Assembly: GCA_903893315.1 (NCBI GenBank) | Contig: CAITLU010000013.1 | Coordinates: 62,001 to 126,000, forward strand | Length of the DNA stretch: 64,000 nt | Direction of reading: 5' to 3' | From: an uncultured bacterium | GTDB lineage: Bacteria; Desulfobacterota; Binatia; UBA1149; CAITLU01 | Shown here: positions 26,764-36,429 of the stretch, piece by piece | How the letters are laid out: each line of letters opens with the position of its first letter | How positions within the stretch are numbered: the first letter of the stretch is position 1 | Made by a program: the position numbers and the translations under genes | The notes under the pieces: model-generated | Database searches by the model: none | Told to the model about the DNA's origin: nothing | The model's input: only the letters and a program-made list of their open reading frames with translations

Positions 26764-26889
26764 GCAGTCTGTTCAGAAGGGGGCAGATGCAAGGCGGACG
26801 ACGATTCGGAAGCGAGGCGTACCGCAAGGTACGCCGCAGCGACCGAGTCGACGTCCAACGCCGCAGATGCCCCCTTATGGACAGACTGC
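26764..26889. repeat. 126-nt imperfect palindromic element overlapping the ROK stop codon
   Basis: Two arms of about 60 nt fold back on each other with few mismatches around the loop GCAA (26824-26827). The inner 8 bp (GGCGTACC/GGTACGCC) and the outer GCAGTCTGT...ACAGACTGC ends pair well. The right arm supplies the last codons (AVCP) and the TAA stop of the ROK gene. Possible roles are a REP- or MITE-like dispersed element, and a strong terminator between the ROK and lipoprotein transcripts. Target-site duplications are not evident. Confidence 0.75.
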
Positions 26890-27828
26890 CAACAACGCGC
26901 CGCGGGCAGCGCCTATAGCCCCAGCCCACGCCCCTCGCGAAGCGGCGAGCAACTCGATGTCAGACACGGGACGTGCGAACAGGCTTGCGGCAACGGCGGA
27001 GCGAAGTCTCTCGATGCGCGCGAAAACCGCAGGCGCAATGCCTCCGCCCAGCACGATGGTGGTGAGATCGAGAACGTTGACCGCCGAAGCGATCGCGCTC
27101 CCGAGCACGTCCACCATGCTTCCTGCAACCTGCTCGGCTTCGCTGTTGCCGCGAGCCCCGAGGTCGAACAGACCCTCGGCAAATCCACCGCCGCAGGCCG
27201 CAACGTGGTCGTTGACAGCGCCGAGAAGCGCGGCGCTTGATTCCTGCGTCTGCCGTCGCGCAGCGGTTTCGGAAACGTAGGCCTCCAGGCAACCGCGATT
27301 GCCGCAACCGCAACGGCGGCCCCCGTGCACGATGACCACGTGCCCGAATTCGCATCCATAGCCGCTCGAGCCTCGGCGAAGATGTCCGCCGAGCACCAGG
27401 CCCGAACCGACCCCTGTGCCGATGGTGAGGAGCAGGAAGTCGGCGCGTCCCTCGGCAGCGCCGCCCCAACTTTCGGCCAGCGCCGCGCAATCGGCGTCAT
27501 TGTGGAGAACGACCTGAGCACCGAGCCCATGGCCAAGCAGAGTTTGCAGACACTGCCCCTTGAGCAACGGCAGGTTGGGCGCGCCGCGTACGGTGCCGGA
27601 CCGATCCAGTACGCCGGCGATGCCGACGCCCACGCGGTCGGCGACGCGAGTTGAACCCGCGAGCCGTCGCCTCAGCGAAGTCAGCGTTTCCACCAGACCG
27701 TCGGCATCGGTGGCCTCGCCCGTGACCGCGGAGCAGTGACCCAACATCACGCCGTCGCCATCGACCAGCGCGGCCTTCACCGATTGCCCGCCTATATCGA
27801 AACCGAGAACTGCAAGCGCGGGACTCAC
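26875..27828 (-). CDS. ROK family sugar kinase (glucokinase-like)
   Basis: A 317-residue kinase or kinase-like protein. The phosphate loop is GFDIGGQSVKAALVD, the catalytic region has HNDADCAALAE, and the second ATP loop reads TIGTGVGSGLVLGG. The zinc-binding ROK signature CGCGNRGCLEAYVS is complete. There is no N-terminal DNA-binding domain, so this is a kinase (glucose or another hexose) rather than a ROK repressor. The final residues AVCP and the stop codon lie inside a palindromic repeat, so the original C-terminus may have been altered. Its start overlaps the DUF502 stop by 4 nt. Confidence 0.88.
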   Translation of the reverse strand: MSPALAVLGFDIGGQSVKAALVDGDGVMLGHCSAVTGEATDADGLVETLTSLRRRLAGSTRVADRVGVGIAGVLDRSGTVRGAPNLPLLKGQCLQTLLGHGLGAQVVLHNDADCAALAESWGGAAEGRADFLLLTIGTGVGSGLVLGGHLRRGSSGYGCEFGHVVIVHGGRRCGCGNRGCLEAYVSETAARRQTQESSAALLGAVNDHVAACGGGFAEGLFDLGARGNSEAEQVAGSMVDVLGSAIASAVNVLDLTTIVLGGGIAPAVFARIERLRSAVAASLFARPVSDIELLAASRGAWAGAIGAARGALLAVCP

Positions 27829-28448
27829 GAGCCGGCCGCCGCCGTGCCCGACGCCGGCTCAGAACGGAAGCGAAGCTCCCTCGGCAGCGACCCGCCGCAC
27901 GAAAGCACGGCCGAGATCCCTTCTTCAAGCGACATATCCACTTCCAGCACATCGATGCGCGGCACCAGCAGAACGTCGCCGAGATAGATGTGGTTGGTCG
28001 GAACGAAGACGCTGCACATCGGAATGTCTTGGCCGCCGCGGATCAAAACGAACTCGCCGGTGACGAAGCCGAACAACAGCGTGTCGTCGCTGCGCCTGAC
28101 CAGCACGGTGCGGTTGAATTTCATCCCTTCGCCGGTCGAAAACCCGCGCACTACCTGACGAGCGGTCGAATAGACGCTACGCACCAATGGGATGCGGGCG
28201 ATCTGGGCTTCGATGATCTCGACCGCCCGGCGGCCTGCGAAGTGCGACGTCAAATACCCCAGGAACAGCACCATCGCGGCAGTAAGGATCGCCCCAGCAC
28301 CGGGAACCTCCCAGCCGATGTACAAACGCAGCAGCGGCTGAGACATCCCGTCGAGGAACCCGAAGAGGAAGCGCAAAATCCAGATCGTCACGACGATCGG
28401 AACCAGCACCAGAACGCCCGCTATGAACAGGTTGCGAAGGCGGTTCAC
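27825..28448 (-). CDS. DUF502 family membrane protein
   Basis: A 207-residue inner-membrane protein with two hydrophobic segments (about 8-28 and 52-70), followed by a soluble domain. The features VLVPIVVTIWILRF, IPLVRSVYSTARQV and CSVFVPTNHIYLGDVLLVP place it in DUF502; function is not established. It overlaps both neighbours by 4 nt (UPF0104 upstream, ROK kinase downstream), so it is part of a tightly coupled group behind rpoD. Confidence 0.85.
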   Translation of the reverse strand: MNRLRNLFIAGVLVLVPIVVTIWILRFLFGFLDGMSQPLLRLYIGWEVPGAGAILTAAMVLFLGYLTSHFAGRRAVEIIEAQIARIPLVRSVYSTARQVVRGFSTGEGMKFNRTVLVRRSDDTLLFGFVTGEFVLIRGGQDIPMCSVFVPTNHIYLGDVLLVPRIDVLEVDMSLEEGISAVLSCGGSLPRELRFRSEPASGTAAAGS

Positions 28449-29527
28449 ACGACTTCCTCGGGCGGTTGCACTCCGGTGAAGGCACCGTGGGCGAGGAAGA
28501 AGGAAATGATCGTCGGCACGATGAAATAGCAGAACCGGTAGAGAATGATCGGCAGCAACGAATCACCGAGCGGCACGCCGAGTCCGGCCAGAGTCCCGGC
28601 CAACGCGCCTTCGAGCACGCCTGCACCTGCCGGCACCAGCGAGATGAAGGCCGCCACGCTCGAAACCGAAAACGCGATGGTGACCAAGCTGAAACTGACC
28701 GGGCGGCCGGTGGCGTAGAAGCCGAGCCACAGCGTGCCCATCATGAAAAGCCAGTCGAAAAAAATCCACACGCTCGGCATCGCCATCGCGCCGGGACGTC
28801 CGGCAAACAATGCCATGCCTTCTTCGACGTGACCGAAGAAGTGCCGCGCGCGGTCGGCGAACCTGCCGTGATAGCCGGTGCGCGCGAGGATCCGATCAAC
28901 CAGACGTTCGCCCGTCTTCAACAGACGCCGACGAACCCCCGCCATCGAAATCATCACGACGAGCAGCAGGAATCCGGCCGACAGAAGTCCGGTCGCCACG
29001 GCCGCCGCAATCAGACTAACCCCGTGAATCCCTCCGGTAAGCAGCAGATTCACCATGCCGTAGACCACGAAGAGCACCAGCATCAGGTTGGTGAGCAGGG
29101 TTTGAGTGAACGAGATCGCCACCGCCGTGCCGGCGGTGATTCCGCGCTTGGTGAAGAACACGAGCCTGAACGCGAAGCCGCTCAGCCCACCGCTCGGAAA
29201 GATGTAGTTGGCGGTGTTGGCCACCAGGGTGATGCGCAACATGTCCCGCAAAGAAATCCTGGCGCCGGCTGCACGCACGATGCCCTCGTACGACAGTGAC
29301 ATGGTGAGGTAACTGAGAAACGTCGCGACCAGCGGCAGGACCAGGAAATGGGCCTCCATTCGGTCCCACGCGGCGTGCAGGTCCCCGGTGCCAGCGACCA
29401 GGAACATGGCCGTGTAGGCGGCGGCCAGAAGCAGCGCAACGATGGTCGTGCCACGGCGCAAACTCGTCCGCTGGCCGCGATCGTCGTCACGCTGCTGTAG
29501 GTTCTTGTCGTCCGCGCCCCCGCTCAT
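28445..29527 (-). CDS. UPF0104/lysylphosphatidylglycerol synthase-type membrane protein
   Basis: A 360-residue integral membrane protein with about eight hydrophobic segments. The pattern LVANTANYIFPSGGLSGFAF in the N-terminal half and FSVSSVAAFISLVPAGAG near the C-terminus are marks of the UPF0104 family, which shares the flippase-like half of MprF. No aminoacyl-transferase domain is attached, so a transport or flipping role for a lipid is more likely than lysyl transfer. It starts 55 nt after rpoD ends, and its stop overlaps DUF502. Confidence 0.82.
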   Translation of the reverse strand: MSGGADDKNLQQRDDDRGQRTSLRRGTTIVALLLAAAYTAMFLVAGTGDLHAAWDRMEAHFLVLPLVATFLSYLTMSLSYEGIVRAAGARISLRDMLRITLVANTANYIFPSGGLSGFAFRLVFFTKRGITAGTAVAISFTQTLLTNLMLVLFVVYGMVNLLLTGGIHGVSLIAAAVATGLLSAGFLLLVVMISMAGVRRRLLKTGERLVDRILARTGYHGRFADRARHFFGHVEEGMALFAGRPGAMAMPSVWIFFDWLFMMGTLWLGFYATGRPVSFSLVTIAFSVSSVAAFISLVPAGAGVLEGALAGTLAGLGVPLGDSLLPIILYRFCYFIVPTIISFFLAHGAFTGVQPPEEVV

Positions 29528-29582
29528 GGCGCGATCCTCTCAGGACTTCGCGATGGTTGCCACCGCTAGTGAGATCTCCAGT

Positions 29583-31496
29583 TCACCCGAAGGTCTCGAG
29601 AGTCCGCGCGCGCTGCGGATTGCGCAGCTTGCGCAGAGCCTTGGCTTCGATCTGACGGATACGTTCGCGGGTTACCGCGAACTTCTGCCCAACCTCTTCG
29701 AGAGTGTAGTCGGTGCGCTCACCGATGCCGAAGCGCATCCGCAGGATCTGTTCCTCGCGCGGGGTCAAGGTGGCCAGCACCTTGCGCGTCTGATCTTCCA
29801 GACTCAGAGCCACCGCCGCATCGGACGGCGATACCGACTGACGGTCTTCGACAAAATCGCCGAGAGAACTCTCCTCGTCGTCTCCGATCGGGGTTTCCAG
29901 CGAAACCGGCTCCTTGACGATCTTGAGAACCTTGCGGATCTTGTCCGGCGGCATCTCCATCTGCCCGGCGATCTCTTCGGGCGTGGGTTCCCGGCCCAAC
30001 TGCTGCACGAGGTAGCGAGACGTCCTCAGCACCTTGTTGATCGTCTCGATCATGTGGACAGGGATACGGATCGTGCGCGCCTGATCCGCGATCGCGCGGC
30101 TCACGGATTGCCGGATCCACCAAGTGGCGTAGGTGGAGAACTTGTAGCCGCGCTGGTACTCGAACTTGTCGACCGCACGCATGAGGCCGATGTTGCCTTC
30201 CTGGATGAGGTCGAGGAAACCCAGGCCGCGGTTGGTGTAACGTTTGGCGATCGACACCACCAGGCGCAAGTTGGCTTCGATCAGCGCCTTCTTACCGAGC
30301 ATCGCGCGATCTTCGCCGCGACGGATGATGCGCAGGAAGTAGTCGAGATCCTCGAAGGTCATGTGCACGGCCTTCTCGATCTCGCCGATCGCCCTCTTCG
30401 CCTCGCGTATGTCGGAGGCCAGTTCCTGCGCCGCGTCGACGCTCATGCGCAGGTTGCCGGCCGCCTTGCGCTTGGCGTTGGCATTGCCGCTGGAGACCTG
30501 ACGCACCACCTCGAGAATCTGCTTGGCGTCACGCTTGGTGCGCTTTTCCGCCCGTCGGATCACACGCTCGTAACCGCGCGCCTTTTCACGGGCTTCCTTG
30601 AGCTTGGCGACGATGTTGTTGACGTGCCGGTCGCCGAGATCCATCGCGATCAGGTGCTGGCAGACTTTTTCCCTGGCCCCGACGAACTTTTCTTCACGGG
30701 GGCTGGGCTTACGTTTCACCTTCACGCTCGGGGCCGGCGAAAGCCTCGAGGGAACATACTGTTCGTAGACTTTGTAGAGGCGCTTGAGATTGGCCACGTC
30801 GTGGAGGAGGCCCTTGAGCCGCTTCTCGTCACGCTCGGGAGTGGCGCGTTCTTCGTCGGTCTCGTCGCCGAAAATGTCGCGGGGTTCGATCTCACCGAGC
30901 CGCAGCTTTTCGGACAGGCCGGTCACGTAGACGGAGGCGATCGGCAGGCCGTATACGCAGTCGCGCACTTCGTGGAGGCCGCTCTCGATCTCCTTGGCGA
31001 TGGTGACCTCCTGCTCGCGTGAAAGCAGGGGGACGCTGCCCATTTCCTGGAGGTACATGCGCACCGGATCGGTGCTGTCGGCGCTGTATTCGCGTTCTGG
31101 GGTCGCAACTTTGGTCGCGAGTTCGGGGACGGGTTCGGGCTCGGGCTCTTTCTGATCGGCGTCGTCGTCGCTGGTGTCGAGAACCCACTCGTCGTCGTCG
31201 CTGAAGAAGGTATCCGGATCCACATCCGCAGCGCCGTCCGTGTCTTCTTCTTCGGTGCCGCCCGCAACGATCTCGACGTCGTTCTCGATCAGAACGTTGA
31301 TGACGTTCTTGATGTCTTCCGGAGTACAGTCCTCGGGAGGGAACAGGCGATTGATGTCGTCGTAACTGACAAAGCTTTGTTCTTTGCCCAGTTCGAGTAG
31401 CTGGGCCAGGCTCTTCTCCGAAACGAGCGAATGCTCTTTGTCGGTGCCCGCGGGCTTCGAAGTGGACTTCGCTGATGCAGATCGTTTTACAGTCAT
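29583..31496 (-). CDS. rpoD: RNA polymerase primary sigma factor RpoD
   Basis: A 637-residue group 1 sigma factor. Region 1.1 (about 20-95) has [20 protein letters not shown] and is followed by an acidic stretch rich in Asp/Glu. Region 1.2 is [20 protein letters not shown]. Region 2 holds [19 protein letters not shown] and [15 protein letters not shown]; region 3 [16 protein letters not shown]; region 4.2 [20 protein letters not shown] non-conserved region of about 210 residues between 1.2 and 2 is Lys/Arg-rich. It recognises the TTGACA/TATAAT-type promoters seen elsewhere in the window. dnaG, a frequent neighbour, is absent. Confidence 0.97.
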   Translation of the reverse strand: MTVKRSASAKSTSKPAGTDKEHSLVSEKSLAQLLELGKEQSFVSYDDINRLFPPEDCTPEDIKNVINVLIENDVEIVAGGTEEEDTDGAADVDPDTFFSDDDEWVLDTSDDDADQKEPEPEPVPELATKVATPEREYSADSTDPVRMYLQEMGSVPLLSREQEVTIAKEIESGLHEVRDCVYGLPIASVYVTGLSEKLRLGEIEPRDIFGDETDEERATPERDEKRLKGLLHDVANLKRLYKVYEQYVPSRLSPAPSVKVKRKPSPREEKFVGAREKVCQHLIAMDLGDRHVNNIVAKLKEAREKARGYERVIRRAEKRTKRDAKQILEVVRQVSSGNANAKRKAAGNLRMSVDAAQELASDIREAKRAIGEIEKAVHMTFEDLDYFLRIIRRGEDRAMLGKKALIEANLRLVVSIAKRYTNRGLGFLDLIQEGNIGLMRAVDKFEYQRGYKFSTYATWWIRQSVSRAIADQARTIRIPVHMIETINKVLRTSRYLVQQLGREPTPEEIAGQMEMPPDKIRKVLKIVKEPVSLETPIGDDEESSLGDFVEDRQSVSPSDAAVALSLEDQTRKVLATLTPREEQILRMRFGIGERTDYTLEEVGQKFAVTRERIRQIEAKALRKLRNPQRARTLETFG

Positions 31497-31614
31497 ATGG
31501 TGGAGCGCACGGGCCGAGTCGAAGCCGCAGGGGCGACAACCAGCACCGCGAAGTTGCGATGAATCAAGGTGTCAACGACCCAGTTTACGGCTTGGCAAGT
31601 CCGAGAACGGGCGG

Positions 31615-31643
31615 ACGCTACGCATGCAACGATGGGCAGTCAA
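31615..31643 (-). promoter_or_regulatory. possible rpoD promoter
   Basis: On the minus strand TTGACT (31643-31638) is followed after 17 nt by TAGCGT (31620-31615). It would give a leader of about 110 nt before the rpoD ATG at 31496. The -10 box is weak. Confidence 0.35.
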
Positions 31644-31743
31644 GGAAGGCTTTCCTGGCGGCGCTCGCCAACCATCTGGATAGCGACATAATCGCCAATA
31701 ATTCCACTAGTTACCTATTCACAGACAAAGGCAAAATCGACTC

Positions 31744-33252
31744 TTGAGAACGACACGCTGCCATAGACAAAAACACCCTATTGGGGGGGTGCCTAAGGAG
31801 TCCTACTCCCTTAGGATTTATTCTCTACAGTTTATATCCAGGTGGAGCCTGGGCCTGGCCCTCCTTTGGCTGCCCTGCTGCCGACAACTTCCGCCGGCCG
31901 CGTCTGCCAAAGCTCCTTCAATACTGCTGGTGGTGGTCGACACGCTCCGCGCCGACCGGGTCGGTCATGCCGAGACACCAGCCCCTCACCTTGGCCGTTG
32001 GGCAGACGGAGCGGCGGTCTTCGCCAACGCCGAGGCCACCGCCCCTTTCACGATGCCGTCGATCGCCTCGCTGATGACCGGCCTCTACCCGGATCGCACC
32101 GGCGTCATCGCCCACACCGCGGGCGCGGGACTGAGAATCCCGCAGGGCTGGACTCTGGCCGAAGCCGCCAAAGCCGCCGGTCTTGCCACCGGCGCGGTCG
32201 TCGCCAACCCGTGGCTTTCGCGTCCGGCCAGCGGCTTCTCACGCGGCTTCGACGTATTCATAGGCAACCGCGATGGTGCGGGACTGCCAAAGCACTCCGA
32301 CGCACGACTGGTAACCGACACCGCCATTTCGCTGCTGAAGCAGTGGCAAGACCAGCGCTTCTTTCTGTGGGTCCATTACTTCGACCCGCACATGCCGTAC
32401 CGGCCTCCGGCCGGCAACGCCGCTGCGGTCGGCGCCCCAATCGAAGTGACCAGGGTGATCGAAGACTTCGCCAGGCCCGACCACGACCTGACCCGCCTTT
32501 ATTCCGGCAGTAACTACGATCGCGAGGAACTCGCCGCGACTCGGCGTCTCTACGACGGCGAGGTGAACTACGTCGACGAGCAGTTCGAGCGCCTGCTGCA
32601 GGAAATCGAAACATCCGGCCGAGCGCAGGACACCATCGTCGTCGTGGTCTCGGACCACGGCGAAAGTTTGGGGGAACACGGGCTGTTCTTCGCGCACGAC
32701 TTCACGGTCTACGAAGAACTCACCCACGTCGTGCTGATGCTGCGCGGCCCGTCTGTCGCTCCCGGGCGCCGCGAAGAGCCGGTCTCGCTGATCGACGTGT
32801 CGCCCACGCTGTGCCGACTCCTCGGCCTTCGGTGCCACGCTGCCACCGATGGCTCCGATCTATTGACCGAGAGCGGCTCCAGCGCGGAACTCACAAGGAC
32901 TGTCTTTGCGGCCGGCACCCCGCTTCGCGAAAGAGGCGCTCGCTTCGCGGGCCTTCAGGTGCCGGGCACGGACGGACGATGGAGCATGGTTCGGCGCGGT
33001 GATCACAAGCTGGTCGAAATCCCGACGCCGACCGGCAGCAGATTCGAACTCTACAACCTGCGTTCCGACCCTCTAGAATTGAACAACCGGCTCAGCGACG
33101 ATCAACAATCACAGCCGGCGCAAGAACTGCGTGCGCTGCTCGATAACTGGCACGCGGAAATGTCACGCTCGCGGCCGGCAATGCCCCAACCTGATGCGGC
33201 CGCCACCGAAGAGGACAACCGTACACTGCGCAGCCTCGGCTACCTGGAGTAA
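31744..33252 (+). CDS. sulfatase-fold hydrolase/transferase with Thr nucleophile position
   Basis: A protein of up to 502 residues in the alkaline phosphatase/sulfatase superfamily. The metal site begins SILLVVVDTLRADRVG, and later ligands are in VVVVSDHGESLGEHGLFF and WVHYFDPHMPY. The nucleophile segment is PFTMPSIASLMTGLYP: Thr103 stands where sulfatases have the formylglycine Cys or Ser, and the following Arg is Ile. It therefore cannot be a formylglycine sulfatase; Thr is the nucleophile in phosphoethanolamine-type transferases and phosphatases. The start is uncertain: TTG 31744 or GTG 31789 are possible. A hydrophobic stretch before residue 50 suggests export. The C-terminal RSLGYLE is typical of the subfamily. 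Confidence 0.8.
   Translation: MRTTRCHRQKHPIGGVPKESYSLRIYSLQFISRWSLGLALLWLPCCRQLPPAASAKAPSILLVVVDTLRADRVGHAETPAPHLGRWADGAAVFANAEATAPFTMPSIASLMTGLYPDRTGVIAHTAGAGLRIPQGWTLAEAAKAAGLATGAVVANPWLSRPASGFSRGFDVFIGNRDGAGLPKHSDARLVTDTAISLLKQWQDQRFFLWVHYFDPHMPYRPPAGNAAAVGAPIEVTRVIEDFARPDHDLTRLYSGSNYDREELAATRRLYDGEVNYVDEQFERLLQEIETSGRAQDTIVVVVSDHGESLGEHGLFFAHDFTVYEELTHVVLMLRGPSVAPGRREEPVSLIDVSPTLCRLLGLRCHAATDGSDLLTESGSSAELTRTVFAAGTPLRERGARFAGLQVPGTDGRWSMVRRGDHKLVEIPTPTGSRFELYNLRSDPLELNNRLSDDQQSQPAQELRALLDNWHAEMSRSRPAMPQPDAAATEEDNRTLRSLGYLE
31792..31815. repeat. imperfect inverted repeat near the sulfatase-like gene start
   Basis: CCTAAGGAGT and its near-complement ACTCCCTTAGG form a roughly 10-bp stem with one bulged base, just inside the 5' end of the annotated reading frame. 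An A/T-rich stretch follows. It may be a regulatory hairpin, which would argue for a start codon downstream of the ones considered. Confidence 0.3.
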
Positions 33253-33295
33253 CCGCGACGAGAAGCGTCGCGGTTCGCCTCTCCGCAACTGGCGA

Positions 33296-34441
33296 TCAGA
33301 AGGGTCGGACGTGAACCCTGAAGGTATTGCCGGTCCACAGGAAGTCGACCGCATCGGCGTGAATTGAAGAAACCTGCATCCCCTCGATAAACTCGCCTTC
33401 GTGGATGATGGTCACCGAGCCGGTGCCTACGCGCATCGAAGCCATCCGCTGCTCTGGGTTTTTCGCCCACAGAATGAACATCAAGGCGACTTCGGGCGCT
33501 CCTGCGGGCCTCTCGCCCACGGCCACCGCCGGCTCGGCAGTAACGGGCGTCGGCGCCGATGGCTCGCCCGCTGCGGCATCGTCAACGGCGGCCACCGGCT
33601 CTTCGACGGTGGGCGGCAGAGCTTGAGGTAACTGTGAAGCGGGCGCAGCCGTCGGCGCAGCAGGGACAGGTGAAACGATGACGGTCGGTGAGGCCGCGAT
33701 CACCGTACCTCGAGACGCGACCGCTGCCGGATCGGTCGGCACCGAGGCAAGCACCGTAGGTGTCAGCGCGCCGGGCTTTACGGTCGGAGCGACTGGCGGC
33801 GCCGCGTTTCCACCGCTGCCCGCTGCGCCAGTAAGCGCCACAGGCGTCGGTAGCGTGGCTGTTGGCGCCGTCACAACCGCGGGCGGCGCAACCACAACAG
33901 CGGGAGCTACGGGCGGCGCGGACGCCGGCGCAACAACAGCAGACGCTGCCGCAGGCTTGGTACCGGGGATGGGCGGGCGTTTATTGGAGTTCGCCGCGAG
34001 CGTGCGCGCACCCGCTTTGGCCCCTGCCTGATGCTCGCGTCTGTGAGTCTTTCCCTTCTTGTGCGCACCGCCCGCCGCTCGCGGTTTGCGGTCATGATCG
34101 TCGGCGCCCTTGCGGCGCCCGGCGGTGCGGGCCGAACCCGCCTTGTGCTCGGGCTTCTGCGCTCGAGCGCTCGGCCGGTCGGCCGCCTCGTGCGGACGGG
34201 CGGCACGTCCGGCAACCTCGTTGGTCAGAAGCGACTCCGGCCGGCCTTCCCCATTGCCGAACAGTCGCGCAACCAGAGCACCGACCGAAAGTCCCACCAC
34301 GACCACTGCCAGCACCGACCTGAACCAGCGCGGTCGCGGCGCGTTTCCACCGCCAGCGCCGCCTGTCGCGGCTTCAGAACCGAGAGGGACCTTGCCGGCC
34401 CGCTCGGCATTCTTGTTTACCGCGTCGAGAATGCTGCTCAC
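33296..34441 (-). CDS. gspB: GspB-like type II secretion accessory protein
   Basis: A 381-residue inner-membrane protein. After a short cytoplasmic N-terminus (MSSILDAVNKNAERAG, typical of GspB/PulB), residues about 41-62 span the membrane. A very long Ala/Pro/Val-rich periplasmic linker (about 70-320) leads to a C-terminal domain with NPEQRMASMRVG, EGEFIEGMQVSSI and TGNTFRVHV, which matches the T2SSB domain. In Aeromonas the GspA-GspB complex helps place the secretin through the peptidoglycan. It lies 17 nt after the gspA homologue. The rest of the type II system is not in the window. Confidence 0.82.
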   Translation of the reverse strand: MSSILDAVNKNAERAGKVPLGSEAATGGAGGGNAPRPRWFRSVLAVVVVGLSVGALVARLFGNGEGRPESLLTNEVAGRAARPHEAADRPSARAQKPEHKAGSARTAGRRKGADDHDRKPRAAGGAHKKGKTHRREHQAGAKAGARTLAANSNKRPPIPGTKPAAASAVVAPASAPPVAPAVVVAPPAVVTAPTATLPTPVALTGAAGSGGNAAPPVAPTVKPGALTPTVLASVPTDPAAVASRGTVIAASPTVIVSPVPAAPTAAPASQLPQALPPTVEEPVAAVDDAAAGEPSAPTPVTAEPAVAVGERPAGAPEVALMFILWAKNPEQRMASMRVGTGSVTIIHEGEFIEGMQVSSIHADAVDFLWTGNTFRVHVRPF

Positions 34442-34458
34442 GAAAAGTCTCCGTCGTC

Positions 34459-36306
34459 TCAGGTGCGGGCGCGGCTCAGTGTAGGCCGACGCACGCGACC
34501 GAGCGAGTTGTTCAAAAGAATCTGGGTGATCGGACCGGCGATGCCGTCGGAAACGATGTGCCTGGCCTCTTGAAAGCGTCGCACGGCGTTCTCTGTCAGG
34601 TCGTCATATTGCCCGGTCGGCGCGGTCTGAAATACACCGACCTGGGTCAGAAGACCCTGCAGCTTGCGCACCGCCGGGCCGCCGCTGCCGGGACCGAGGT
34701 CGTGGCGCAGATCCTCTGCGTCCTTCCATAGGATGTGGGCACGCCCGTTCCACCACTGCCGCAGCGCAGCCGAAGTCACCGTAACTTCGCCCGCCAGACG
34801 CACGGTACCTCTCATGGCGTCGGCCGCGTCCATCAGCACGTAACGGACATCGGCCTCACCGGGAAGGCGCAGTTCCAACATCGCCGGAAGGTCGAGAAGC
34901 TGGAGCAGGGCTTCGTTGAGGTCGACGTTCAGATAGCGAAGCCCGCGCGTGCTGGCGATGGATTCGAGATCAAGGGTTCCGCCGGCAAGTTCGGCGTCGG
35001 TAACCGGAGCGGAATCCCAAAGCTGCAGCAGACGCGTGTAGCCGGCGACGGCGCCCTCGAACATCGGCGTTCGCATGATGACGGCAAGCGCCTGGTCCGG
35101 ACCCGGCGTGGAGGCGTCGGCATTGGCAACGACGGTCCCGGCGCTCGGGATCGAATCCGGCGCAGGGGCCGCGGCAGGCGGCGGCGAATCACCTGTCGCC
35201 ACGCCCGCGGCCGCGATCGGCGGCGGCAAAGAACCGGGATCGACTATCGCGGGCGCCGACGCCGCCGCGGCATTTTGCACGGCGGGGACCGGATCGCCCG
35301 ACCGAGACGCCGCGGCTGCTGACGCCGACTCAGGAACCCGTCGCGCGCCGTCGTGCGCACTATCGGCACGAGCCGACGACACCGCTCGCGAGTTTTCACC
35401 GACCGGCGCGAGCAACACGAAGGCAACGACGGCAGCGACGGCGGCGACGGCTCCGCCAGCGAGCCACCTCTGCCACCCGCGTCCTTCACCGGCCGCAAAT
35501 TGCGGAGTGTATCCAAGTTCGCGTGCCGCCTCGGCAACCTCCGGCGCGCCGACGCGTCCGCGGCTGCGGGTATAGGCGACGAGCAAGGAGCGATGCCCGA
35601 GTATGTTCATCAGGCGCGGCACCCCGCCAGTGAAGCGGTAGACCAGTTCGAGAGCCTTGGCATCGACGAGTTCGGCCTGAGAGCCGGCGATGCGCAAACG
35701 ATGGCGGATGTACTCGAACGATTCGTCACGGTCCAGTTTGTCGAGATGCCAACGCTCGGTGACACGCTGGTTGAGCTGACGCAGATCGTGGCGCTGCAGC
35801 AGTCCTTGCAGCTCGGGTTGACCGACCAGCACCACTTGGATGAGCTTTTCCGTCTCGGTCTCGAGGTTGGAGAGCAGACGGATCTGTTCGAGCACGACCG
35901 GGTCGAGGTTCTGGGCCTCGTCGACAATGACTACGGTGCGGCGCCCCTGTTCCTTGTTGCGGTGGAGAAACGCCGCCAACTCCTCGAGCAGTTCCTTGCG
36001 GCTGCTGCTGCGCGACGGCAGCCCCAGTTCGGCGTTGACGGTCTGCAGGAGTTCGGTTGAGGTCAAAACCGGATTGACGATCGAAACGACCGTGATGTCC
36101 TTCGCGGCCTGGGCGAGCAGAGCCCGGATCAACGTCGTCTTGCCGGCCCCGACCTCTCCGGTGATCGCGACGAAGCCGCTGCCTTCGCTGATTCCATAGA
36201 CCAGGTGCGCGAACGCCTCGCGGTGTTTCGCACTCATGAACAGGAATTTGGGGTCGGGCGTGAGACGGAACGGAAGATCGCTCAGCCCAAAAAAACTTTC
36301 ATACAT
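34459..36306 (-). CDS. gspA: GspA/ExeA-like AAA ATPase with peptidoglycan-binding domain
   Basis: A 615-residue inner-membrane ATPase. The start MYESFFGLSDLPFRLTPDP is the ExeA signature. Walker A is GEVGAGKTT (residues 50-58), and Walker B is VVIVDEAQN (about 125-133). A transmembrane segment lies at about 285-305, followed by an Ala/Pro-rich periplasmic linker, a segment of mixed structure, and a C-terminal PG_binding_1-type domain (GGPAVRKLQGLLTQVGVF, DDLTENAVRRFQEARH). It pairs with gspB downstream. Its role in assembling the type II secretin fits the many exported Cys-rich proteins in this window. Confidence 0.9.
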   Translation of the reverse strand: MYESFFGLSDLPFRLTPDPKFLFMSAKHREAFAHLVYGISEGSGFVAITGEVGAGKTTLIRALLAQAAKDITVVSIVNPVLTSTELLQTVNAELGLPSRSSSRKELLEELAAFLHRNKEQGRRTVVIVDEAQNLDPVVLEQIRLLSNLETETEKLIQVVLVGQPELQGLLQRHDLRQLNQRVTERWHLDKLDRDESFEYIRHRLRIAGSQAELVDAKALELVYRFTGGVPRLMNILGHRSLLVAYTRSRGRVGAPEVAEAARELGYTPQFAAGEGRGWQRWLAGGAVAAVAAVVAFVLLAPVGENSRAVSSARADSAHDGARRVPESASAAAASRSGDPVPAVQNAAAASAPAIVDPGSLPPPIAAAGVATGDSPPPAAAPAPDSIPSAGTVVANADASTPGPDQALAVIMRTPMFEGAVAGYTRLLQLWDSAPVTDAELAGGTLDLESIASTRGLRYLNVDLNEALLQLLDLPAMLELRLPGEADVRYVLMDAADAMRGTVRLAGEVTVTSAALRQWWNGRAHILWKDAEDLRHDLGPGSGGPAVRKLQGLLTQVGVFQTAPTGQYDDLTENAVRRFQEARHIVSDGIAGPITQILLNNSLGRVRRPTLSRART

Positions 36307-36429
36307 GGAGCGAGCGGAGCATCCCCGAGCGGGCAGCGCAATTCAACCGGCGACGCTCCATACGCGCGGGGCGCAACCGGCAACTCCGGCCGCGCTCGCG
36401 TTGCCCACTCGCACAATGCCCGATAGACA

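Noticed and set aside
29442-31022. 526-codon open frame opposite rpoD
   Set aside because: Antisense shadow of the conserved sigma-factor regions; Leu/Asp/Val-rich translation without family resemblance.
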